A stretch of DNA of 64,000 nt from Sphingomonas sp. 1F27F7B (GTDB lineage Bacteria > Pseudomonadota > Alphaproteobacteria > Sphingomonadales > Sphingomonadaceae): positions 1 to 64,000 of the forward strand of contig NZ_SCMK01000025.1 of NCBI RefSeq assembly GCF_005503355.1, given 5' to 3'. A program made the translations under genes and the position numbers. Positions within the stretch are counted from its first letter, which is position 1. Each line of letters begins with the position of its first letter. Below, in pieces: positions 32,045 through 40,573 of the stretch. Below the pieces are notes generated by a model. The model searched no databases, had not been told where the DNA came from, and worked only from the letters and a program-made list of their open reading frames with translations.

Positions 32045-35014
32045 TCAGAACTTGTACTTGGCGCCCACCTGGAAGCTGCGGGCGTTGCCAACCGTGCCGT
32101 TCTCTTCGAACGTCGGGTTCTGCCCGCTGCCGGCGCCCCAGGCGGAATAGTTGCGGTTGACCGAGTCGAACACGTTGAAGGCCGCGAAGCTGACTTCGAG
32201 CTCGTGGCCCTTGGCCCACGGCATCTGGACCTTCTTCGCGATACGCAGGTCGAGGTTCGAATAGGCAAACGTCTCCTTCGGGAAGAACACCCCGCCCATA
32301 TTGGCGTAGCAGCAGGCATTCTCCGGCGCGTTCGGCTTGAAGATGATGTTGCCGAAGGCCGGGCCCGAGCTCAGCGTCAGCGTGCCCGACAGCACCGTGT
32401 CGAACGGCCCGCGGACGATGCCGGTGCCGACGAAGCGGTACTTCTCGACGCCCTGCACATAGTTCCAGCCATAGGCGTCCACGCGCGGGCCATTGTAGAA
32501 CTCGTCGTTGTTGGCGAGTTCCTGCGCCACGTTGGTGCGCGCGCGCTGCAGCGTCACCGCGGCATTGAAGCCCCAGATGCTGTTCGCGGTGAACGGCTTC
32601 TCCGCAGTCACGTAGACGGCGTTGTACACCGCCTTGCCGTGGTTATCCCCGATATTCAGCTTGCCGCTGAAGCCCGGCAGCTGGCCGGCGGCGGGGAAGT
32701 TGTCCTCGATCCACTGATCGCCCTGGCTCGTATACTGGCCATTGGGCAGGCGGTTGCCGCGGACATAGCGGAAGATGTTGTGGCTACGCACATGCGAGAA
32801 GGCGATCGAGGTCTGGATCGCACCGAACCGCTTGCGGATACCGATGTTGAACTGGTCCGAATAGGGCAGCTTGGTATCGTTGTTGAGCAGCCATACATCG
32901 CCGCCCGAGCCGGTTGCCGTCGCCGCCGCGCGCAGGGCGTTCACGTCCTTGTAGCTGGCCGACCAGGGCAGAGTCGTGGCCGGGCGCACCCCGCCATTTG
33001 CCGCGGCGGCGGCGGCGCAGGTGATCTGCCCGGGGCCGTCGCAGAAGCTGAGCGTGAGAACGCGCTGATAGTAGCTCTTCACCGTCTCGATGCCCGCGGT
33101 GATGAACAGCGGACGATCATAATAGCGGCCGGCGCCGGCGAACAGCACAAGGTCGCGATCACCATGCACGTCGTAGCTGATGCCGAGGCGCGGCTGGATC
33201 GCACCCCAGAAGGGCTTACGGTTCTCGCCGGTCGAGATATAATCGCCCGGGTTGATGCCCGCCGCCTTCCAGCCCTGATACGCCATCAGCGCGGTGCGCA
33301 CGTTCTGGGGCGTGACGAACTTCTCGTTCTTGGCGTTGGTCTCGAAGTCCCAGCGCAGGCCGAGATTGAAGGTCCAGTGCTCGTCCGGCGTCCAGTCGTC
33401 CTGCGCGAACAGGCCGATCTGGGTGTTGTTGGCGCTGGCGGGCCGGAACGGAATCACCGAGATTCTGGCACCATAGGGCGTCGAGGCATTGAAGTCGGTA
33501 TAAGTGGCCGCGTTGAAGAAATAGCCGCCATTGCTGTACGAGTCTTCGGTGCGCTCGTACTTGTTGAACGAGATCTTGCCGCCGAGCTTGAAGACGTGAT
33601 CGCCACCATAGATGGTGACGTTGTTCTTCACGGTGAACGTTTCCTGATGGTCGTTCTGCTCGAAGCTGTTGGTGCCGAGCGCGGCAATCACACCGAAGCC
33701 GCCATTGCCGTTGGACAGGTTGATCTCCGGTCCCGAGCTGGTGCGCGGCGTGCCGTTGTCGACCCGGCTATATGCGATCTGCAGTTCGTTCAGCCAGTTT
33801 TCGCCGCGATGGTTCCAGTCGGCGATGAAGTTCTTGACGTCGTTGTTCAGGTAATGCCCGTGGCTGGGCACCGCAGTGCCGCCGAAGTCCGCCAAGTTGC
33901 GTTCCTTGCGGATGAACGCCGACAGGTTCACCGTATCGTTCGCGGTGGCGAAGAAGGTCAGCTTGCCGAAATAGAGGCGCTGCTTGAAGTCCTGCGGGTA
34001 GCTGCCGTTGTACTGCGAGATGAGCGCCTGGGGTATCGGCGGCCCGAAGTTCACCGTCGTGGACGGGCTGGTGCGGTTCATGCCCTCGAACGCGCCGTAG
34101 AAGTGCAGCACATCCTTGATGATCGGGCCACCCAGGTCGGCGCCGAACTGCCAGCGATTGTAATCGGGCTTCGGGATCGTGCCGTTCGGGTTGTTCGCCT
34201 TGCCCGGACGGTCGAAATAGGGCCGGCCGATGAACGACTTGGGCTGCCACTCGGCGAACAGGTCGCCATGGAACTCCTGGCCGCCGGTCTTGGTCACGGC
34301 GGTGATGATCGCCGAGCCCGCCTGCTCATATTCGGCCTTGAAGTTCTGGGTGCTGACCGCGAACTCCTGCACCGCGAGTTGCGGGAAGGGATTGCCCTGC
34401 GAGAAGTTCTGACCCGAAAGGCCGCCATGATTGATCGGGTTCTTGAGGCTGAACCCGTCGATAAAGGTGTTGGTCTGGTCGGGGCTCACCGCGCCGGCCT
34501 GGACTTGGCGGTTGGAACCCGGCGGCGAGACCGTCACGCCCGGCGCGAGTGCGGCGAAGTTCAGGAAGTTACGGTCGCTCTGCGGCAGATTCTCGATCTG
34601 CTGCGGCGTGACGTTGGTGGTGATCGTCGCAGTGCGCACTTCGGTACGGCCGCGCGCGCCGGTCACGACGATCTGGTTCCCGGCCTGGGCCGCGGCGATG
34701 TCGTAGACAACGGTCTGGTTGACCGGAACGACCACCGTGGCGGCATCCACGCCCGGCGCCTCGACATTGTAGGTGCTCGGACGCAGGCCCGGGATGAAAT
34801 AATTGCCCTTGGCGTCGGTGGTGGCCGTGACCTTCTGACCGGTATTATTGTCGGTAATCGTGATCGTGGTGCCGGCACCGGCACCGTCGACATGCCCCCG
34901 CAACGACGAGGTGGTCTGCGCAAAGGCGGGCGCCGCCACCGTGAGCGCGGCCGCCATCGCCGCCGCCGAGATGCCACGCGCCAAAATCACGCGATTCGCG
35001 TTGAATTTATTCAC
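32045..35014 (-). CDS. TonB-dependent receptor with N-terminal carboxypeptidase-regulatory-like domain
   Basis: The 989-residue outer-membrane protein has a signal peptide (ends APAFAQ), a short beta-sandwich domain (SSLRGHVDGAGAGTTITITD...YNVEAPGVD), a plug with a TonB-box-like QIVVTGARGR, and a long beta barrel ending with aromatic FQVGAKYKF. This Oar-like layout is common in receptors for plant or bacterial glycans. The GTG at 35014 is chosen because GGGAGGA is well spaced and the signal peptide begins there. Two AACCGGTT operators lie in its promoter region. It heads an operon with the DUF6445 and GH43-like genes. Confidence 0.92.
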   Translation of the reverse strand: MNKFNANRVILARGISAAAMAAALTVAAPAFAQTTSSLRGHVDGAGAGTTITITDNNTGQKVTATTDAKGNYFIPGLRPSTYNVEAPGVDAATVVVPVNQTVVYDIAAAQAGNQIVVTGARGRTEVRTATITTNVTPQQIENLPQSDRNFLNFAALAPGVTVSPPGSNRQVQAGAVSPDQTNTFIDGFSLKNPINHGGLSGQNFSQGNPFPQLAVQEFAVSTQNFKAEYEQAGSAIITAVTKTGGQEFHGDLFAEWQPKSFIGRPYFDRPGKANNPNGTIPKPDYNRWQFGADLGGPIIKDVLHFYGAFEGMNRTSPSTTVNFGPPIPQALISQYNGSYPQDFKQRLYFGKLTFFATANDTVNLSAFIRKERNLADFGGTAVPSHGHYLNNDVKNFIADWNHRGENWLNELQIAYSRVDNGTPRTSSGPEINLSNGNGGFGVIAALGTNSFEQNDHQETFTVKNNVTIYGGDHVFKLGGKISFNKYERTEDSYSNGGYFFNAATYTDFNASTPYGARISVIPFRPASANNTQIGLFAQDDWTPDEHWTFNLGLRWDFETNAKNEKFVTPQNVRTALMAYQGWKAAGINPGDYISTGENRKPFWGAIQPRLGISYDVHGDRDLVLFAGAGRYYDRPLFITAGIETVKSYYQRVLTLSFCDGPGQITCAAAAAANGGVRPATTLPWSASYKDVNALRAAATATGSGGDVWLLNNDTKLPYSDQFNIGIRKRFGAIQTSIAFSHVRSHNIFRYVRGNRLPNGQYTSQGDQWIEDNFPAAGQLPGFSGKLNIGDNHGKAVYNAVYVTAEKPFTANSIWGFNAAVTLQRARTNVAQELANNDEFYNGPRVDAYGWNYVQGVEKYRFVGTGIVRGPFDTVLSGTLTLSSGPAFGNIIFKPNAPENACCYANMGGVFFPKETFAYSNLDLRIAKKVQMPWAKGHELEVSFAAFNVFDSVNRNYSAWGAGSGQNPTFEENGTVGNARSFQVGAKYKF

Positions 35015-35037
35015 TTCATTCCTCCCCAACCCAGTGC

Positions 35038-35051
35038 TGTAACCGGTTACA
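35038..35051. promoter_or_regulatory. LacI-type operator TGTAACCGGTTACA
   Basis: A perfect 14-bp palindrome 24 bp upstream of the TonB-receptor start. It is the best match to the consensus in the window. Confidence 0.8.
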
Positions 35052-35087
35052 CGCTTGAACGCGCTTCTTTATGTTCTGTAACACCTC

Positions 35088-35101
35088 TGAAACCGGTTCC
35101 A
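35088..35101. promoter_or_regulatory. Second LacI-type operator TGAAACCGGTTCCA
   Basis: The same core, 50 bp further upstream of the receptor. Centre-to-centre spacing is 50 bp, close to five helical turns, so both sites face the same side and could bind one tetramer or two dimers. Confidence 0.65.
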
Positions 35102-35166
35102 GCAGTGCTTGTCAAGCGGCTTCTGTCAGCGCTGTCGGAAATGTTGCTGCTTGTTTCCGGCTGTGC

Positions 35167-36699
35167 CTATCCGGCAACACCATGCGGCGGCGGCGCCTTG
35201 CAATGGCGATCGATGAAGCTCTGCTGCATCGGCATCGCCCCCGCGACATCGGCGATCACTTCCACCATGTCGTCCATGAAGCGCGCGAGCTCGCCGGCAT
35301 CGATCATGTCGACCATCGGATCGTAGCGCATCCGCAGGCCCTGCCCGATCAGCACCTGAACCCAGCTCTCCTCCCGGAACAGCTCCGCCTTGCCATGCTG
35401 AAAGAAGCGCGCCGAGCTCTCGAACAGCGCAAGCCGCTCGGCCAGGCTATCGGGCACATCCATGTGCTTGAGATACCGCCAGAACTCCGTGTCCTCGCGA
35501 TCGGTGACCTTGTAATGGGCAATGATGAAGTCGCGCACGTCGCGGAATTCGAAATCATGCTGGCGGTTATATTCGGCGATGTCCGCGGCGTTGAACCCCT
35601 GGCCCGGGAACAACGCGACCAGCCGCAATATGCCCGTCTGGATCAGGTGGATGCTGGTCGATTCGAGCGGCTCGAGGAACCCGCTCGACAGCCCGATCGC
35701 GACGACGTTCTTCTCCCAGGCCCGGTCGCGCTTGCCCGGCGCGAACTTCACCGGACGCGGATCGGCGAGCGGCCTTCCGTCCAGATTGCCCAGCAGCGTG
35801 ACCATCGCGTCCTCGTCCGAGACGTGCGCGCTCGAATAGACATGGCCGTTGCCGATCCGGTGCTGCAGCGGAATGCGCCATTGCCAGCCCCCGCCATGCG
35901 CGGTGGAGCGGGTATAGGGCGTCAGCGGCGTCACGCTCTCGCACGGCACCGCCAGCGCGCGGTCGCAGAGCAGCCACTTGCTCCAATGCTCATAGCCCAC
36001 GCCCAGCGTCTGTCCGATCAACAGCGCTCGCATGCCCGAACAGTCTACGAACAGGTCGCCGTCCACCATGCGCCCATCGGCCAGCACGACATGGTCGATG
36101 AACCCATCCGCGCGCTGCTTTGCTTCGACGATCCGTCCCTCGATCCGCGTCACGCCGCGCGCTTCGCTCTGCAAGCGCAGGAAACGGGCATAGAGCGAGG
36201 CATCGAAATGAAACGCATAGTCGATGCCGGCGATCGGCGAAGCGGGGTTTCCGGGGTCGGGAAAGCAGAACCTGTTCGCGCGCGCGGCAACGCAGTTCAG
36301 TGCATAATGATCGAAATGCTTCGCCCGGCCCATCGTCTGCATCTTGAGCCAGAGCTGGTGCGCGTGGAGCCACCACACGTCCTGCCCGATCTTGCCGAAA
36401 CCGTGGATGTAGCTGGTGCCGAGATCGCGCCAGTTCACGAACTCGATCCCGAGCTTGAAGGTCGCCTGCGTGGCCTTGACCATCTCGACATAGTCGATAC
36501 CGGCGAGCTGGTTGAACTCGCGGATCGCCGGGATCGTCGCTTCGCCCACGCCGATCGTGCCGATCTCGTCGCTCTCGATCAGCCGGATCTCATAGCCGCG
36601 CACGAACAGCTTGGAGAGCATCGCGGCGGCCATCCAGCCCGCCGTGCCGCCGCCCACGATGGTGATCTTCCTGATCGGCGCGTTGTCGTATGCGCTCAC
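35167..36699 (-). CDS. Flavin-dependent tryptophan-halogenase family protein
   Basis: The 510-residue protein has the FAD motif GGGTAGW (16-22), a Lys82 aligning with the catalytic lysine of PrnA (TFKLGIEFVNW), and the halogenase signature WQWRIP (272-277). These support the halogenase family. Members next to TonB receptors in sphingomonads have no assigned substrate and need not act on free tryptophan. An AACCGGTT operator lies 36 bp upstream of the start, placing it in the sugar regulon. Confidence 0.88.
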   Translation of the reverse strand: MSAYDNAPIRKITIVGGGTAGWMAAAMLSKLFVRGYEIRLIESDEIGTIGVGEATIPAIREFNQLAGIDYVEMVKATQATFKLGIEFVNWRDLGTSYIHGFGKIGQDVWWLHAHQLWLKMQTMGRAKHFDHYALNCVAARANRFCFPDPGNPASPIAGIDYAFHFDASLYARFLRLQSEARGVTRIEGRIVEAKQRADGFIDHVVLADGRMVDGDLFVDCSGMRALLIGQTLGVGYEHWSKWLLCDRALAVPCESVTPLTPYTRSTAHGGGWQWRIPLQHRIGNGHVYSSAHVSDEDAMVTLLGNLDGRPLADPRPVKFAPGKRDRAWEKNVVAIGLSSGFLEPLESTSIHLIQTGILRLVALFPGQGFNAADIAEYNRQHDFEFRDVRDFIIAHYKVTDREDTEFWRYLKHMDVPDSLAERLALFESSARFFQHGKAELFREESWVQVLIGQGLRMRYDPMVDMIDAGELARFMDDMVEVIADVAGAMPMQQSFIDRHCKAPPPHGVAG

Positions 36700-36734
36700 A
36701 TGCCTCTCCCCGTCTCGACCGCCCTGCTACCATC

Positions 36735-36746
36735 GTAACCGGTTAC
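36735..36746. promoter_or_regulatory. LacI-type operator GTAACCGGTTAC upstream of the halogenase gene
   Basis: A perfect 12-bp palindrome within the 96-bp divergent region between the halogenase and hslV. Confidence 0.72.
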
Positions 36747-36795
36747 GGGTCCACGCCTCTTGCGCCGCTCGCCCAGTCCTCCCCATATCGGCGCC

Positions 36796-37347
36796 ATGAG
36801 CGAAACAAATGCGTGGCACGGCACGACGATCCTCTCCGTGCGCAAATCCGGCAAGGTGGTGATCGCAGGCGATGGCCAGGTCTCGGCCGGCAATACCGTG
36901 ATGAAGCCCAATGCCCGCAAGGTGCGCCCTCTGGGCGACGGCAAGGTGATCGCCGGCTTCGCGGGCGCCACCGCCGATGCCTTCACCCTGTTCGAACGGC
37001 TCGAGGCCAAGCTGGAGCGCCACAACGGCCAGCTGCTCCGCGCCGCGGTCGAACTCGCCAAGGACTGGCGGACCGACAAGTATCTCCGCAACCTCGAGGC
37101 AATGCTGATCGTCGCCGACAGGGAAGTGACGCTGGTCGTCACCGGGAACGGCGATGTGCTGGAGCCGGAGGGCGGCGTGGCGGCGATCGGCTCGGGGGGC
37201 AATTTCGCCCTGGCCGCGGCCCGCGCGCTCGTCGATTACGAAAGCGATCCCGAGAAGATCGCACGGGCCGCAATGAAGATCGCGGGCGAGCTGTGCGTCT
37301 ACACCAACGACCGGCTGACGGTGGAAATGCTCGACAGCGACAGCTGA
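36796..37347 (+). CDS. hslV: ATP-dependent protease, peptidase subunit HslV
   Basis: HslV is the threonine peptidase ring that degrades proteins unfolded by HslU. The 183-residue sequence has the processing point before GTTILSVRK, whose threonine becomes the N-terminal nucleophile, the DGQVSAGNTVMK segment and the GSGGNFALAAARAL motif. Unusually, hslU is not next to it: two other genes lie between. Confidence 0.96.
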   Translation: MSETNAWHGTTILSVRKSGKVVIAGDGQVSAGNTVMKPNARKVRPLGDGKVIAGFAGATADAFTLFERLEAKLERHNGQLLRAAVELAKDWRTDKYLRNLEAMLIVADREVTLVVTGNGDVLEPEGGVAAIGSGGNFALAAARALVDYESDPEKIARAAMKIAGELCVYTNDRLTVEMLDSDS

Positions 37348-37366
37348 GCGCCGCATCGGCGGCGGC

Positions 37367-37738
37367 ATGAAGTTCCGCCTCGACTATGATCCCCGCCGCA
37401 ATCGCATCCTGATCGACATCCGCGATTTCTGGACGGTGGAAACCGTCCACGCATTCGCGGCGGCGGCCGGGGCAAAGGCGCAGGAGGTCCGCGGTCTGCG
37501 CGGCGATTACGACGTGCTGATCGATTCGCGCGACTTCCCGGTCCAGGCGAACGACGTCGCCGATCTGCTGCCCAGCATCGCCGAGGCCGGGCTGACGCTC
37601 ACCTCGGGCCGCGCGGCCTCGGTCGTGGGCAGCCACCTCAACAAGCTCCAGGCCGAGCGCACCCAGACGCATCCCCGGATGCGGATATTCATGACGATGG
37701 AAGAGGCCGAGGCCTGGCTGGCGGAGCACGGCCGATAG
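37367..37738 (+). CDS. Hypothetical protein between hslV and hslU
   Basis: This 123-residue soluble protein (MKFRLDYDPRRNRILIDIRDFW...) starts 19 bp after hslV. Its alternating strands and helices (VLIDSRDFPVQANDVADLL, RMRIFMTMEEAEAWL) recall STAS/SpoIIAA-like folds, but I do not recognise a defined family. It is probably cotranscribed with hslV. Confidence 0.7.
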   Translation: MKFRLDYDPRRNRILIDIRDFWTVETVHAFAAAAGAKAQEVRGLRGDYDVLIDSRDFPVQANDVADLLPSIAEAGLTLTSGRAASVVGSHLNKLQAERTQTHPRMRIFMTMEEAEAWLAEHGR

Positions 37739-37847
37739 GGCGCCTCCCCCGCGCGGGCATCGAGCACGCGGCCCATGAGTTCATCTCATGCCTCCCCCAA
37801 TTCCAAACCGGGTTGAGCCGCTCCGCCCCGCGCTTACCCTGCGCGCC

Positions 37848-38966
37848 ATGCAGATCGCCCGCCGCCCCCTGATCGCCTCCGCCGCACTGGCGCTTCCCGC
37901 CTGCACCGCGACGCCGCGCCCGTCGATGCGCGCCAGCGCCACGCGCGGCCCGCAATGCCTGCCCGCCGTCAACGTCGCGCCCGGGCGCGTCATCCGTACC
38001 GTCGCGGGCTTGCGCCCCTATCGCGCCCAGGGCTTCGTCGTCCGCGCCGAGCCGCTCGGCGACAAGCGCCTCGTCCATAATTACGGCCATGGCGGCGCCG
38101 GCATCACGCTGGGCTGGGGCACGTCGCGCCTCGCGGTCGATCTCGGCCTGCCCGGCCATGCCGGTCCGGCCGCCGTGCTCGGCTGCGGCATCGTCGGACT
38201 CACCACCGCACGGCTGCTCCAGGAGGCCGGCCGCCAGGTCACGCTCTATGCCGCACAGCTCCCGCCCCACACCACTTCGAACATCGCGGGCGGGCAATGG
38301 CACCCGGCCAGCCTCTACGATCCCGACCGGGTCACCCCCGATTGGATCGCGCAGTTCAAGCTGGCGATGGACTATAGCTGGCGGCGCTTCCAGATCATGG
38401 TCGGCGAGGAATATGGCATCCGCTGGGTGCCCACCTATTTCGAGATGCGCGACGATCCGGCGGGGACCGATGCCGAGCCCGATCCCGCCGCCGCCTATGA
38501 GACCGACAATGTGGTCCTCGGCCCGGGCGAGCATCCCTTTCCGGTGAAGCGCGTCCGCCGTTTCATGACCATGTATGCCGAAAGCGGCCATCTTCTCCGC
38601 CAGCTGATGCGCGATGTCCAGATCGCCGGCGGCCGGTTCGTGGTCCGCGATTTCGCCACGCCGGCCGATATCCTCGCCCTGCCCGAGACGCTGGTGTTCA
38701 ACTGCACCGGCCTGGGCGCCGGCAAGCTGTTCGGCGATGCCGGGATCGAGCCGGTGCGCGGCCAGCTCGCCGTGCTGCTGCCCCAGGCCGAGGTGCAATA
38801 TGCGGTTGCCGGGCAGATGGGCTATATGTTCCCCCGCGCCGACGGCATCATCTGCGGCGGCACGTTCGAGCATGGCGAATGGGATGCCACGCCCCAGCCG
38901 GAGCGGATCGCCAGGATCCTCGCGCGCCAGCAGGCCTTCTTCTCGGGGTTTCGCTGCACGGCTTGA
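37848..38966 (+). CDS. D-amino-acid-oxidase-like FAD oxidoreductase, lipoprotein, permuted motif order
   Basis: The 372-residue protein begins with a twin-arginine lipoprotein signal (RRPLIASAALALPAC, Cys19). The motif that normally ends DAAO enzymes, GLRPYR...LVHNYGHGGAG (about residues 54-85), comes before the dinucleotide-binding motif VLGCGIVGLTTARLLQ (110-125), which normally starts them. The middle (NIAGGQWHPASLYD, VFNCTGLGAGKLF) is in normal order. It would oxidise an amine or D-amino acid in the periplasm; the substrate is not readable. It sits between hslV and hslU on the same strand. Confidence 0.85.
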   Translation: MQIARRPLIASAALALPACTATPRPSMRASATRGPQCLPAVNVAPGRVIRTVAGLRPYRAQGFVVRAEPLGDKRLVHNYGHGGAGITLGWGTSRLAVDLGLPGHAGPAAVLGCGIVGLTTARLLQEAGRQVTLYAAQLPPHTTSNIAGGQWHPASLYDPDRVTPDWIAQFKLAMDYSWRRFQIMVGEEYGIRWVPTYFEMRDDPAGTDAEPDPAAAYETDNVVLGPGEHPFPVKRVRRFMTMYAESGHLLRQLMRDVQIAGGRFVVRDFATPADILALPETLVFNCTGLGAGKLFGDAGIEPVRGQLAVLLPQAEVQYAVAGQMGYMFPRADGIICGGTFEHGEWDATPQPERIARILARQQAFFSGFRCTA

Positions 38967-39028
38967 AGCCGCGTGCCCGGCCCCCAACATCGGGGTTCGA
39001 AACGAACCCAGAGAACCCATTTCCCCAA

Positions 39029-40321
39029 ATGAACGAGAATCTAACGCCCAAGGCGATCGTCGCCGCTCTCGATGCGCACATCATCGGCCAGAAGGACGCC
39101 AAGCGCGCCGTCTCGGTGGCGCTGCGCAACCGCTGGCGCCGCCAGCAGCTCTCCGCCGATCTGCGCGACGAAGTCACGCCGAAGAACATCCTGATGATCG
39201 GGCCGACCGGCTGCGGCAAGACCGAGATCAGCCGCCGCCTGGCGAAGCTCGCCGATGCCCCCTTCGTCAAGGTGGAAGCAACCAAGTTCACCGAGGTGGG
39301 CTATGTCGGCCGCGACGTCGAGCAGATCGCCCGCGACCTGGTCGAGGAAGCGATCCGGCTGGAGAAGGAGCGCCGCCGCGCCGCGGTGAAGGACAAGGCC
39401 GAGGAGGCCGCGATGCAGCGCCTGCTCGACGCGCTCACCGGCAAGGATTCGTCCACCGCCACGCGCGAGGCGTTCAAGCAGCGCTTCGCCGAAGGCACGC
39501 TCGACAATGCCGAGATCGAGATCGAAGTCGAGCAGGCCCCGGCCATGCCCTTCGACATCCCGGGCGGCGCGCCCCAGATGATCAACCTGGGCGAGATGAT
39601 GAAGGGCCTCACCGGCTCGCCGCTCAAGCGCCGCAAGATGGGCGTCCGCGCGGCCTGGACCAAGCTCGTCGAGGAAGAGGCCGACAAGCGCCTCGACCAG
39701 GACGAAGTCAGCCGCGTCGCGCTGGCGGACGCGGAGGCCAACGGCATCGTCTTCCTCGACGAGATCGACAAGATCGCCGTGTCGGACGTGCGCGGCGGTT
39801 CGGTCAGCCGCGAGGGCGTCCAGCGCGACCTGCTGCCGCTGATCGAGGGCACTACCGTCGCCACGAAATACGGGCCGATGAAGACCGACCACATCCTCTT
39901 CATCGCCTCGGGCGCCTTCCATGTCGCCAAGCCCAGCGACCTGCTGCCCGAGCTGCAGGGCCGCCTGCCCATCCGCGTCGAGCTCTCGGCGCTGACCGAG
40001 GAGGATTTCGTCGCGATCCTCTCGGACACCAAGGCGAGCCTGGTCCAGCAATATGCGGCGCTGCTCGGCACCGAGGGCGTGCGGATCGACTTCACCGACG
40101 ACGGCATCCGCGCGGTGGCGCGCATCGCCGCCGAAGTGAATGGCGAAGTCGAGAATATCGGCGCCCGCCGACTCCAGACGGTGATGGAGAAGCTGCTCGA
40201 GGACATCAGCTTCGGCGCCGAGGACCGCAAGGGCGAGACGCTGGTGATCGACGGCGCCTATGTCGACAAGCAGCTCGCCGCCGTGGCGCGGAACACGGAC
40301 CTGAGCCGCTACGTGCTGTAA
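39029..40321 (+). CDS. hslU: ATP-dependent protease ATPase subunit HslU
   Basis: HslU unfolds substrates and feeds them to HslV. The 430-residue AAA+ protein has Walker A GPTGCGKTE, Walker B IVFLDEIDK, the GYVGRDVE pore loop, sensor residues and the C-terminal LSRYVL tail that docks into HslV. The ATG giving MNENLTPKAIV has a weak ribosome-binding site but begins the conserved domain; upstream in-frame sequence belongs to the DAAO tail region in another frame. Confidence 0.97.
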   Translation: MNENLTPKAIVAALDAHIIGQKDAKRAVSVALRNRWRRQQLSADLRDEVTPKNILMIGPTGCGKTEISRRLAKLADAPFVKVEATKFTEVGYVGRDVEQIARDLVEEAIRLEKERRRAAVKDKAEEAAMQRLLDALTGKDSSTATREAFKQRFAEGTLDNAEIEIEVEQAPAMPFDIPGGAPQMINLGEMMKGLTGSPLKRRKMGVRAAWTKLVEEEADKRLDQDEVSRVALADAEANGIVFLDEIDKIAVSDVRGGSVSREGVQRDLLPLIEGTTVATKYGPMKTDHILFIASGAFHVAKPSDLLPELQGRLPIRVELSALTEEDFVAILSDTKASLVQQYAALLGTEGVRIDFTDDGIRAVARIAAEVNGEVENIGARRLQTVMEKLLEDISFGAEDRKGETLVIDGAYVDKQLAAVARNTDLSRYVL

Positions 40322-40368
40322 ACGCGCGAAGCTGCTCCCCGATCGGGTTGAGGGTTTCCTCCTTCTCT

Positions 40369-40451
40369 CGTCATCCCCGCGCAGGCGGGGATCCAGAGTC
40401 GCGGGCGATAAGGCAGAGAAACCCTGGATCCCCGCCTGCGCGGGGATGACG
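40369..40451. repeat. Paired palindromic repeats (BIME-like)
   Basis: Arms of 28 bp at 40369-40396 and 40424-40451 are perfect inverse copies (CGTCATCCCCGCGCAGGCGG...). Each arm also folds on itself. Related pairs lie at 50202-50283 and 61206-61341, and single units at 10823 and 44625. They resemble widely distributed proteobacterial repeats of the dRS3/REP type. Confidence 0.88.
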
Positions 40452-40573
40452 GCTATTGGACCATCTTTGTCCGAAGGGGATAGTCGCCCGGGCAAATCGG
40501 GGCGGAATTTGCTTTCCCGATACCGGATGGCTTGCCACCATCCCCGCACGATTCGTTTCGCACGGGGACTCAC

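Noticed and set aside
31871..35326. A 1151-codon open frame on the plus strand opposite the TonB receptor
   Set aside because: The receptor on the other strand is certain by signal peptide, plug and barrel features; the long frame is a GC-rich codon shadow.
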